DNA from: Haliclona indistincta
Taxonomy: Eukaryota; Porifera; Demospongiae; Haplosclerida; Chalinidae
Assembly (NCBI GenBank): GCA_964017065.1
Contig: OZ024789.1
Span: forward strand, 10,997,439-11,061,438
Direction: 5' to 3'
Length of the DNA stretch: 64,000 nucleotides
Shown here: positions 9,555 to 20,900 of the stretch, in pieces
Numbering within the stretch: the stretch's first letter is position 1
How the letters are laid out: the number at the start of each line of letters is the position of its first letter
Notes under the pieces: generated by a model
The model's database searches: none
Seen by the model: the letters and a program-made list of their open reading frames with translations, nothing else
Told to the model about the DNA's origin: nothing
Program-made: the position numbers and the translations under genes

Positions 9555-12500
9555 ATGTCGGCGTGGTCACTGGTGTTTTGCGTTTTGTTAGCTCTTTGCT
9601 TCGTTTCGTTAGGATCTTGCATGTCTAGAAGTAGATCTGGATCAAGATCAATGTCTACGTCAAGATCTGGGTCATCGTCAACAAGCACAGTCACCGTCAA
9701 CATTACGTGAGAACGCATGAACAGATCTTCTTAGCTAGGCGTCATGAAAACTGTTATGACTTCTTGTTTCTTTGATCATGATAGGTTTGGTCTTGTCTAC
9801 ACTACCACAGCCAGTGCACATGGTGTAGGATGCACTGATCCTCTCCCTACTGTTAAACTGAGCATGAGGAAGAGAATGAGCATGAACAGTGTTCCTGAAG
9901 ACTGGAAGACAATTCGAATGTTTTCAGGTAACTTGAACTGACTGTATCATACTAATTTTTTTTAAAGGCAATTGTAGCAACCAGTTGCAGTCTATGGCAG
10001 TAAATAATGTTAAAAACGTCAACAATGAAAGATATGAGTTCAGGATTGAGCTACATGGGGGTAGTCCCTGTCATTGTGTCGCACCTATTGGCTCCTTTGG
10101 ACTTGTAGAACAATGGAATAATGGTGATGCGTTGTGCAATACGTCTGTCATTAGCCCGTATGTTCTTTGTGCTTCAAACTCGCAATATGTTGTTTACTCG
10201 ACTAAGCGATTCAAAATATCAAATGGGCAAGTAACCGGAAATGATGATAACTGTGATGAGCAAAGTGGAGAAGATATGAATCACGCTCCAACATTCTGTC
10301 CTGAAAGCAGCACAGTTTCACCACATACAACAACCAGCTCTATTGTTGAGTCTTTCTTATCTACCAATTCTAGCTCAGCACCCACAATCACACAAGCCTT
10401 CCCGTCGCTGTCATCAACACCTCTTTCATCAGTTGTCGACTTCACCAGAGCAGATCAATTCATGAACTCTGCTACAGCAATCGTCATTGCTTCGTCTATT
10501 GAATCATTCGGTATTCCCTCCATTGCAATAGAAAATCTGTCTCCAACTTCTACAATAGAACCTACCGTAGTTTTGTCAGCTACTGCTCTGTCTTCTATTC
10601 AATCTATCAGTAGTACTTCATTTCTGTCAGAAACTCCAACTCCAGAAATATTCTGCCCTAAGGACGGAATTTGGGAGAGAACCAAAGCATGCACATCTAT
10701 TATTACACTACAAGTCTGTTCACCTGATCTAAAGATGAATGGTTAGTGCATGATAGACAATATAAAGTCTTTGATCATCTAAGTGAAGAATTTCTTGTTA
10801 CCAATCAATTTAAACGCAATCATATAGGTACTCGTGTCTGTCATTGCAATGGTACCTGGGGACTTGAACCATGTCAAGCAACTATTGGACAAGTAGAGAA
10901 GTTGGTATGTGTAAGTAATGGATTTTTATTGCCTAATATTGATTATTGTTATGCTTTATTCAGATTTCTGATAGAAATGTTGAACTAGGCCTTGAGTTAT
11001 TCTTAGAGATACCACCTGATGCCATCAACAACACACAGAGACTGGATGTGTTGAACCGTGCTTTTGAAAAGATATCAGTGTTTGGCGAACAGTTTAACAG
11101 ATCTTTTGTAGAGGTATAGCGCTATGTCTTGTAACAATAATTATATAGAGTTTACAATTTACTTCAGACAGCTATTGAAGTTGTTGGCACAAGCCCACCT
11201 GAGGTACATAATTTATGACTGTGCATACATTTCTGTTTCTTATACAAATGTACGTATACAGAGTGATCCAGAGCCATTGCTGTTGTCCGTTCTGGATATG
11301 ATAGCTCTTGGTCTTGAAAGCAATGACAGTGTTATCTCAACAGCTGAGAAATCTATAGGTCTGTTTGTGCAGTGCAAATTAAACACAACAATATTTGTGT
11401 ATCACTGCAGTTTTGAGGGTGAGGGAAGTGTTACCTGGCAGTGGTCGAGTACTGGGAATACAGGTTGACAATAACTATATTAGTCTGCCTGGAGAACTGT
11501 TTGAGAACTTGAATGAATCAGGTATAGAATGAAAGATAGACACCTACAAATAAAATTATTAAATCTTTTTTAGAGTTTGTGGCATCCTTCTATTTTCAAA
11601 ACATATCGCATCTGCTTCCAGGAAGAAAGTAAAAACAATCAGTTGTAAAACTTTCAGATGCTGACTTGTTTTTTTCAACTCCAGTCCAATCTCTCCAGTT
11701 ATCTCATCAATTCTCAGCTGCACTGAGTGTCGTACCAGCAACCTAACAGAGAATGTGACCATACTCTTTGACTTGCCTTTAACCAATGACACAGTTGAAT
11801 GTGCATTTGTTGACTTGAGGTACGGCAAACCTCAGATATCCGATATCATTGCTTAAATTTTGTACAGTAGTGGAGTAAATAAGACCAATTTTTGGAATAC
11901 CAGTGGATGTATGACAGTGAAATATGAGAACGGCTCGGTAATGTGTTCATGTAACCATCTGACACACTTTGCCATTCTTCTTAGTCCTGGCACAGAGGTA
12001 TGTATGTGACACTAAGAGACACAATAAATGCTTTGATATCTATTAACTACATTTCCTCTCGACTAGATTCATCCACTACATCAAAAGGTATTGACGGTGA
12101 TAGGACAAGTGTTTGTGTCTATCTCACTGGTGTTCCTGTTGGCTACTATCCTGACATTTGTACTACAAAAGTTAGTCAAAGACTATGATGTTTATGCATT
12201 TGTTGTCACTTACTCACTGTAATAATTATTTACAAACAGGTCACTATGGAACATGCGTAACTACATTCACTGTATGTTGAGTGCCAACTTGATTGCTGCC
12301 CAGCTCGTGTTTGTAGTGGGTGTGGAGAGAACTGAGAATGAGGTAAAGAGTGTCCTCCTGTCCTCTCACTGATCATCCACTCTCCTGCACACAGGCTGTC
12401 TGTTCAGCTATTGCTGTGTTGCTCCACTACTTGTTCCTGGTGGTGTTCATGTGGATGCTAATGGAGGGTGTGATCTTGTACGTGAAACTAGTGAAGGTTT

Positions 12501-13693
12501 TCATCAAATACCACAAGCGCTACATAGCTGCTTTCACTGTAGCTAGTTATGGTCAGTTACTATCTGTAAATTAAAATTACACATACTTGATCAGTGTTTT
12601 TGCTAAAGGTATTCCATTAGTATACATGGCTATTGTTGTTCCTCTCGGCTTCCTGGTCAATACTGATCATATTGGTCATCATCATGTACAGTACAATACT
12701 ACTAGTGAGCAGCCAGTGGTGTAAGTGGAAAATATTCTCGTCTCTCATGACCTGAAATAACTTCTAATGCTGGTTTAGGTGCTGGCTACGATATGATACA
12801 CATTTTATTTGGGCATTCATATCTCCAGTGATACTTATAATTTTGGTCAGTTTAAATACCAGTGATTTGTAAAATAGCGCATTCCTCTCCTGTTCACGTT
12901 CAGGTCAATGTTGGGTTCCTTATCATGGCTCTTGTCATAATGTGTCGACACTTGAAGAAACAAGAAAATAAATCTGAAGCAGATTCACCGAAGTAAGAGA
13001 GCGTGTATTTTTTAGCTGACTACAAATATTCATATGCATGCCTACATGTAATAAGATATTACTGAATTCATTTTCTCTAGACACTGGATACGGGTGGTCA
13101 TTTTATTGGTAGTTGTGATGGGTATAGCATGGATTGGTAATGTGCTCTTCTTTGATGTCAACCTAATCTTCGTTGCCTACATCATGACCATCTTCATTGC
13201 TTGTCAAGGAATCATCATATTCATCTTGTTTGTACCTCTCTCAAAGCAGGTTTGTGTCTAAATCGTCACTTTTTTCACATAAAAAAAAAACATTTAAACC
13301 GAATTTTACAGGTCAAAGATGCTTATTCAAAATGGTGGAAAAACAAGATACAGCAGTCATCATTTCTCAGCAAGATGTTTCCATCTAAAAGTTCAACATT
13401 ACCATTATCTGTGAGTACAGCAACCATGCAGGCTACACTATATGATTTTATTATTATGTGATCTCCATATACCTAAAGGCAATTTCTTCCAACAAAAACT
13501 CTAAGAATAATGGAAATATTTATGTCAATAGAATATCTCTTGGTACATTTGATTCATCAAGTAAGGTACCAGACACAAGCTATTACCAGGTTCACAATTC
13601 TCACCCTTAGAAAACAACCTAGTCACTTTGAAGAAAGATTCTTTTGACAGCAGCAATGTTGATTCAAAAAAGAATATACTCAATATGCAATAA
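9555..13693 (+). CDS. Adhesion GPCR gene 1 (HRM-GAIN-GPS-7TM)
   Basis: Exons 9555-9706, 9785-9927, 9968-10741, 10828-10904, 10964-11113, 11168-11203, 11262-11358, 11411-11521, 11574-11628, 11685-11819, 11868-11997, 12067-12170, 12240-12342, 12395-12551, 12609-12720, 12779-12845, 12904-12992, 13081-13249, 13312-13410, 13479-13560, 13611-13693 sum to 974 codons plus stop. Order: signal peptide (MSAWSLVFCVLLALCFVSLG) followed by an unusual Ser/Arg-rich run; the unrecognised module of this family (about aa 51-180); a Ser/Thr-rich stalk; a six-Cys HRM-like domain (about 325-382, FCPKDGIW...CHCNGTWGLEPC); GAIN; GPS (CSCNHLTHFAILLS, cleavage expected between L and T); seven TMs; a roughly 85-aa tail. 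Short introns, all GT-AG. Predicted two-part surface receptor; ligand unknown. Variation: TM2 exon has MLSANL where neighbours have MLCANL. Exon borders inferred by comparison with paralogues. Confidence 0.85.
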
Positions 13694-13779
13694 ACACTTG
13701 AGACAATGTTCTACTTTGTAAGATAATCTTCTTTCAATTTAAATTTGCCGCTAATGGTTAACCGCCAATTTTAAGTGAG

Positions 13780-13802
13780 CATTATTTAGAAAAAAGCGCC
13801 AA
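13780..13802 (+). promoter_or_regulatory. Conserved upstream block with GCGCCAA
   Basis: gcattatttagaaaaaagcgccaa corresponds to the block found upstream of genes 3, 4 and 5. Here it belongs to the decayed copy that follows, a fossil promoter. Confidence 0.35.
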
Positions 13803-13825
13803 CTATGAATATGCCTAATTGCCAA

Positions 13826-15345
13826 TGGGTGGGGCTAAAACGACATTCTTAGATCGGAACGAAGCCACTCGTTGCCATCTACTTCGCAATGGCGTTGTCT
13901 TTTAAGACTGATTACGAATTCGCCATGGGCCAAGGCTCGGAGCCGCGAGGCGACGTATCGAGAGTCAGTAGAATCTTTACAGCGAGAAACCGTTCAACAA
14001 TTTCCATTTTAGATTTAATCTCAGTCTCAATTACACCACATCGGGACAGTTGCTGACGGGTTTACACTGGTGACTAAAATTATAGATGTTGATTCAATGT
14101 GCATAGATTTACTTTCACAATAATATTTATTCCTGATATGTTTGAAATGGTGATGATCAAATTCAGAGTTCAGCTCAGTTGTGCTGATTCTTGTCACTGT
14201 GTTACAAATCAGTAGAGTTACTGGGCCTTTTAGAGAAAGCATACTTGAGGAGGGGAAGACCTTTGGAATAATCAAGACCAAATGCTACTAAATCAAAAGT
14301 TTTGAATCTAAGCAATTTAAATTGAAAGATCCCCATTCCATAGAACCAAATAAATAAGATTATTCAAGTACTATTGGAAGTGATTGTCAAGATGGTATCA
14401 CTTTTCCTGCCTCGTACTCTGCTTGTGTTGCTACGACGTCACTTGTCTCCTTTACCTCACCATCAGTAACTGACTCTTCAGAACCATCCCCTCAACAGTT
14501 AATATATCTTCCACTCCTGCTCTTCCTTCATTGACAACTGACAACTTCGAATTCAGCTCTCAGCATTTCCCCACAATAACAGAAAAGTTTTCACCTACAA
14601 TGGGTCACCCCTCCACTAGTTCCACAACAGAAGAAGCTTTTGTCATTTCTTCAACAACTAACAGAGAATTTCTACTGAGAATTTTTACCATCAGCCCAAT
14701 CTTTGGAAGCGCTCCCTCGAAAGTTATACATGTATCTTCCACTCTTGCTCTCCCTTTATTGTCAACTGAAGACTTCGGCTAACCTTCAACTTTCAGCATT
14801 TCTCCCACGACAGCAGAAAATCCTACATTGAGCCGGCCTTCAAATAGTTCCACTTGCACAATAGAAGAAGCTTTTGACCTTTATTCAACAGATCTTACAT
14901 CAACTTCTACTTTTACTGAAACTTCTAGAATGCAAATTATGATAAGTAGTACTTCAATTCATTACCTTCAACTCACACTCTAGAGATATTCTGCCCCGGC
15001 TGAAGATGGTATTCATTTATAGAGGCAGACAATTGCTTGCATATGTACCAAAGTACAAGGATTCTTAAAACGAATGGTTAGTTTTGAAGTAGCTATTATG
15101 TAGGATACAAATTTCACTGACACCACTACTGCTAATAATTTATTACATAGATACTATTGCAATGGGACATGTGGACCTCAGTGAACCATGCATGTCAGAG
15201 GAAAGAACAGAAGAAGCCGCTCTTCAACTTTTACTTGAACTACCATCAAACAGCATCAACAACACAGAGAGATTGTAATTGCTGAGAAGTGAATTTCACG
15301 TGCAGTCAAGTTTGGAGTGACTCCTTTTGAATCATATTAAAGTTA
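13826..15345 (+). pseudogene. Decayed aGPCR ectodomain copy
   Basis: Starts with a region homologous to window bases 1-190: a signal-peptide exon with stops and no intact ATG frame (about 13850-13970). Then come ectodomain fragments (about 14160, KFRVQLSCADSCHCVT), a Ser/Thr stalk in several broken frames (14400-14990), an HRM remnant (about 14985-15075 and 15150-15190, the latter reading close to CNGTCGPQ) and the first GAIN helix (about 15205-15300, LQLLLELPSNSINNTERL followed by a stop). No GPS or TM exon follows, so the unit is truncated. Closest in layout to genes 2 and 3. Confidence 0.75.
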
Positions 15346-15543
15346 TCATTTCTCAATCCACATATACATGTACATGTACTATGTATTCAAATTATCATCA
15401 CAATTCTAATGCTGGTACACTCAATTTGTATAAGTTTCTTCTTTATCAATTGAGTCAGCAACCTACAAATTCTAAATTTGAGGAACTCTTTATGCCGACT
15501 CAGAAAAACTTCGCTCTATTTATAATTCGTAGCTGATTCGTAG

Positions 15544-15575
15544 TGACTATTTTTATGGTACCGTAAAAATAGTCA
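15544..15575. repeat. 12-bp-arm hairpin
   Basis: tgactattttta and taaaaatagtca flank an 8-base loop (tggtaccg). It lies between the decayed copy and gene 2. A small inverted-repeat scrap; not placed for transcription termination as far as I can tell. Confidence 0.6.
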
Positions 15576-15768
15576 ATGCATTATAATTCTCATCATTATG
15601 GGATTTATGTGTAGTTTCTGCGTGAATGAGTTTTGCGCGAACTCTTAAACTTGGTATGTGCAGGTCACGTGCAGTGGCTGGGTACAGTAGTTAGTGGTCT
15701 TCGAACTCATTAAAATACCTGAGTGGACTCGAGCTACATGCTGTGAACGGCACAATTCGAGACAAGAC

Positions 15769-18700
15769 ATGGCAGTTCAAGTATTTGCCTTCATTGTTGC
15801 GCTTTGTTTCGAGGCACTGTTGACTGTTGACGCTGTATCGTGAGTTGATCAATCAAGTCATGCAGTGTGCACATTAGATTTCAAATTGTATCTTTTAGGT
15901 TCAGCCGATTCAGACTCATCATGTCGAAGAATGGACCATGTACTGGCATGGTGGGCCCTCCTACCGTCGTATTTAGCACAAGGTATATGTCCAATGGACA
16001 GAATTCGTTTGGCTTTTGGACTCCTGTGCAGATTATAACAGGTGAATATACATGCATACATACATGTTATGTGATTATTATTGTGCACAGACGGAAACTG
16101 CAGCTTTGTTACAAATAATGCAATACCAGAAGGAAATGGTCAAAGTGATCGATCTCAATTCAGAATTCAGCTAAGTTTTGCAGAACCGTGTCATTGTGTT
16201 ACAAATAATGATACCACATGGAATAAATTTTGGAGAGGAATGCGGTCACAATTTTGTGCAAGTTATACTCAAACACTGACTTTTTTCTCTCTAACCTTTA
16301 CTTTACATAATGGCGCATTTAATCATGATACTGATTCCCCTTCTGACAACAACTGCTCATACTCTCCAGATTCAAACATGGATAGAACATGCACAGATAT
16401 CCTTCAGTCAGTTTGCCCAACTTTAAACAGTCCTTCTACACCCACTACGGTATTCGATATTTTCAACACATCAACTGAAGAGCTTCCCAGAATCACTATG
16501 ACATTAGCTGCTGTATCACCTGCAACCACTTCCATAGATCAGGCGCAAACTACAATGGTTGAAACTACAGCTGCTGATGAAGAAACTATCTCAACAATGG
16601 TTGAAACTACAGCTGCTGATGAAGAAACTATCACTCCTTCTTCGACAATGGTTGAAATTACAGCAGCTGATGAAGAAACTATCTCGACAATGGTTGAAGC
16701 TACTGCTGCTGATGAAGAATCTATCACGACAATGGTTGAAGCTACAGCTGCTGATGAAGAAACTATCTCGACAATGGTTGAAACTACAGCTGCTGATGAA
16801 GAAACTATCTCGACAATGGTTGAAGCTACTGCTGCTGATGAAGAATCTATCACGACAATGGTTGAAGCTACAGCTGCTGATGAAGAAACTATCTCGACAA
16901 TGGTTGAAACTACAGGTGCTGATGAAGAATCTATCTCGACAATGGTTGAAGCTACTGCTGCTGATGAAGAATCTATCTCGACAATGGTTGAAGCTACTGC
17001 TGCTGATGAAGAAACTATCTCGACAATGGTTGAAACTACTGCTGCTGATGAAGAATCTATCTCGACAATGGTTGAAGCTACAACTTCTGATGAAGAAACT
17101 ATCATTCCTTCTCCTTCTTTGACAATGGTTGAAACTACAGCTGCAGATGAAGAAACCAAAGAAACTATCATTCCTTCGATAATTTCAAATGAAATTTTCA
17201 GTCTTGGAACTGAGGAGCTGCAACCCACAAACCCATCAGCAGGAATCAGTACTGTTTCTTCGCTCATCAATCCTCAAGTTTCTTCCTCAAATGTCAGCCC
17301 TACTCCCACCACATTCTGCCCTGTAGAAGGCATTTGGAATAAGACATTATCTTGCAATAGTACTAGAGTACCAGCCTCTCCCCGCTGTTCAGACAACCAA
17401 ATTACTAATGGCTATGGTAAGTGCTGACGTCACTATTTCGTTTATCATATTGTACATGATTGTGCAGCTGTTCGTATTTGTCACTGCAATGGTACATGGG
17501 GACCTGATCCATGCGAAGTGTCTGTTAGTCAAATAATGGAATTGGTATGTTAACAATAGAGCCTCTATGCAAATCTAACTGAACTGTAACTGTATCAGAT
17601 TTCCGAGGGACAAGCTGAACAAGCTCTTCAACTGTTACTCGATCTACCACCAAACAGCATCAACAACACACAGAGACTGGAAGTGTTGAGGAGTGCATTT
17701 CAGGCACAAGCAGAGATCGAAGTGACCGTTTCATTTGTACAGGTATGAATATCAACCAAATTTGAATCACAGCCAGTTTATTTTTCTTGTTTTAAAACTA
17801 TGTAGACATCTATTCAGATTATCAACAAAATTCCATTTCAGGTATTATAGCTAGTTGATCAACATGCAATAACAGTGATCTTGCATTTATAGAGTACTCC
17901 CGATGCTAGTTTGCTGAATATCTTAGACATGATAGCTCTTGGTCTAAAACGCAACGTTACCATCTCTTCAGAAGACGGATCAATAAGTGAATATTAATAC
18001 TATAAAAAGATGTTATAAATACATTTTAACTGCAGTATTGAAAGTACAAGAGGTATTTCCTGGTAGTGCTCGGGTACAAGGAATACAAGTTGATAACAAC
18101 CTCATCAGCCTACCTGGAGAGCTGTTCAAACATTTAAAAGAACCAGGTACATGTGTATAGTAAGACTAATACAAGCATGTACCAGACATGTTTGTTTGTA
18201 CTTCCATGTAGCATTTGTTGCATCTTTCTACTTCAATAACATATCTCATATACTCCCGGGAAGAGAGTGAGCCAAAAAGTGTTACCACTATTTTCAAATT
18301 GATCCTGTTTTTCTTCAACTCAGTCCAATCTCTCCAGTTGTCTCATCCATTCTCAGCTGCACTGAATGCCGTACCAGCAACCTAACAGAGAATGTGACCG
18401 TACTCTTTGACTTGCCTCCAAGAATGAACGATAATGATAATTTAAAAATGGAATGTGTGTTTGCAGACTTGAGGTATGCGGTACCATACTATATGAGAAC
18501 TCTGATTTAATATGTATTATTGTTTTAAGCATGCACTAACAGAGGAAGTCATGCATTTCACTTTAATGTATTCTGTTTGCTTCATTGTATTGCTTATGTA
18601 CAGCAGAAGCAGTATAACTTCATAATTTGATCACGTACACATAACAATCTCAAAACTTGCTGTGATCATAATATTGTTCTCTTGTTTATAGGCATGGAGA

Positions 18701-20507
18701 TAATCCTGGTGATTTCTGGAATACCAGTGGATGCATGACGGTGGAATATGAGAATGGCTCAGTAATGTGTTCATGTAACCATCTCACACACTTTGCTATT
18801 CTTCTAAGTCCTGGTGTAGAGGTATGGAATATCAGTAGAATTAGTCAACAGATACAATGAAGTATGAACTGCTGTAGATTCCTCCAGCACATCAGACTGC
18901 ATTGACAGTGACAGGACAAGTGTTTGTGTCTATCTCACTTGTGTTCCTGTTAGCTACTATTCTTGCGTTTGTGTTACAAAAGTTAGTTGAAAATGACATT
19001 TGCTAGTAATTCATTGCCTTTTCAAGGTCTCTGTGGAACATGCGTAACTACATTCACTGTATGTTGTGTGCCAACTTGATTGCTGCCCAGCTCGTGTTTG
19101 TAGTGGGTGTGGAGAGAACTGAGAATGAGGTAGAGTGTCCTCCTGTCCTCTCACTGATCATCCACTCTCCTGCACACAGGCTGTCTGTTCAGCCATTGCT
19201 GTGTTGCTCCACTACCTGTTCCTGGTGGTGTTCATGTGGATGCTAATGGAGGGTGTGGTCTTGTATGTAGCACTAGTCAAAGTGTTCATCAAACACCACA
19301 AACGCTACATAGCTGCTTTCACTGTAGCTAGTTATGGTCAGTTCAATAATTGCATGGTATTGCTTTAATTTTATTTTCATAAACTAATAGGTATTCCATT
19401 AGTATACATGGCTCTTGTTGTTCCTCTCGGCTTCTTGGTCAACACTGATGATATTGGTAATCATTATGCACAGTATAATACTACTAATGGACAGCCAGTG
19501 GCGTAAGTTAATTTTTAATCCATCATGAGCTAAGTTGACTTGTTCATTCTGTTATATTAGGTGCTGGCTACGATATGATACGCATTTTATTTGGGCATTC
19601 ATATCTCCAGTGATACTTATAATTTTGGTCAGTTTAATAATTTCTTGTCATAATTAATTTTAATTGTTTGTGTTCAGGTCAATGTTGGGTTTCTAATCAT
19701 GGCACTTGTCATAATGTATCGACACTTGAAGAAACAAGATAAAAAGTCTGAAGTAGATTCAGCCAAGTAAGAGAACAGATTTGCCCTGTTGCCCTAAGCA
19801 CTTGATATGTCCAAACACATGTAACCATTGTATACATTTTCTCACAGGCACTGGATAAAGGTGGTCATTACATTGGTAGTTGTGATGGGTATAGCATGGA
19901 TTGGTAATGTGCTCTTCTTTGATATCAACCTACTCTTTGTTGCCTACATCATGACCATCTTCATTGCCGGTCAAGGAATCATCATATTCATCTTGTTTGT
20001 ACCTCTCTCAAAGCAGGTTTGTAATTCAAAATCATGGTGAATCTACAATGTCCTTTAATGCATATTAATTTTGATGATTACTTTAAGCTCTTGTTTCTAT
20101 GTTGCTATGAGTGTGTGTTGTATTCAGGTAAGAGAGGCCTATTCAAAATGGTGGAGAATCAAGAAACAGCAGTCAACATTTCTCAGCAGAATTTTCTCGA
20201 CTAAAACTTCAAAGTTACCAGTATCTGTGAGTAGACGCTGATAGCAAAAACATTAAACATGGCGATAATATTATTTTTTGTGCACAGGCAATTTCTTCCA
20301 ACAATCATTCAAAACATGGAAACATCTACGATAGTAGAATAGTCTTGGGTACGTTTGATTCAGGTAAGCTGCCTCACCTGTTTGTCCTATTCTGAATTAA
20401 TTGAGCATATATTCTTTCATTTTCTGACATCAGATAACATTGAATTGCAAGACACCTTAAAGAACAATTCTCTTGGAGGCAAATCAGACCATGAAAGCAC
20501 AGAATAG
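15769..20507 (+). CDS. Adhesion GPCR gene 2, with acidic repeat stalk
   Basis: Exons 15769-15839, 15899-16041, 16091-17416, 17468-17544, 17599-17742, 17806-17841, 17893-17986, 18036-18146, 18212-18266, 18324-18473, 18692-18821, 18878-18981, 19027-19129, 19180-19336, 19391-19502, 19561-19627, 19678-19766, 19848-20016, 20128-20226, 20288-20363, 20434-20507: 1128 codons plus stop, stop-free. Leader MAVQVFAFIVALCFEALLTV; family module with FSTRYMSNGQNSFGFWTPVQ and SQFRIQLSFAEPCHCVT; a long stalk with 14 copies of a 14-aa repeat; HRM with six Cys; GAIN; GPS (FWNTSGC...CSCNHLTHFAILLS); 7TM; tail (REAYSKWWRIKKQQS). Largest receptor of the array because of the stalk. A single 218-bp intron (18474-18691) is longer than the rest. 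Confidence 0.87.
16552..17178 (+). repeat. Coding minisatellite, 14 units of 42 bp
   Basis: In-frame repeat of consensus TMVE(T/A)TAADEE(T/S)IS inside exon 3 of gene 2. Thirteen spacings are 42 bp, or 42 plus 9-15 bp where units 2, 13 and 14 have PSS/PSPSL-type extensions. Unit types alternate (T..T / A..S) in blocks, as expected from unequal exchange. All units stay in frame. The antisense frame is also open (Ser/Val-rich) but is a shadow. Confidence 0.95.
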
Positions 20508-20900
20508 ACTACACTTTCATGAAAATTAATTGTATAATAGTAACACTGAAAATAATACTTTACAACGTAATAAAATTTAATTATTATTAATCTTTTCTCA
20601 ACTCAATTTGAATTGTCCGCCAAAATAATTATAGTAAACGTTGACAAGTAAAGGCGCCAACTTAAATACATGCTCAGAGGCCACGTGGCCAAAGCTACAT
20701 AATTTGAGACCCGAGTGCATCAAATTTGACCTAGATTTTTAATGTTAGCATCTGTGTAGTTTGAATTTACCGCCCAAAATTATAACCGCCTTTATTCGGA
20801 GCACAGAGCACATGCAAAGCGCTCGCTATAAGTCTTCCGGCTGGCATACTTGTTAAAATTACCAACGCAGCGTGACTTACATCATAATCTTCAGTTAACC
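20508..20900 (+). promoter_or_regulatory. Spacer and likely promoter of gene 3
   Basis: Contains ggcgccaa at 20653-20660, about 240 bp before the gene 3 ATG, in the block shared by the upstream regions of genes 4 and 5. The motif is palindromic GGCGCC with E2F-site-like flanks (TTGGCGCC on the other strand); factor identity is inference. No coding exon. Confidence 0.4.

Noticed and set aside
16552..17178. Regular direct repeats that could suggest a CRISPR array
   Set aside because: No unique spacers, in-frame coding repeat, eukaryotic context.
16539..17270. Minus-strand 243-aa Ser/Val frame, and a plus-strand Leu/Lys frame at 16559-17122
   Set aside because: Shadows of the gene 2 coding minisatellite; a 42-bp repeat keeps other frames open.
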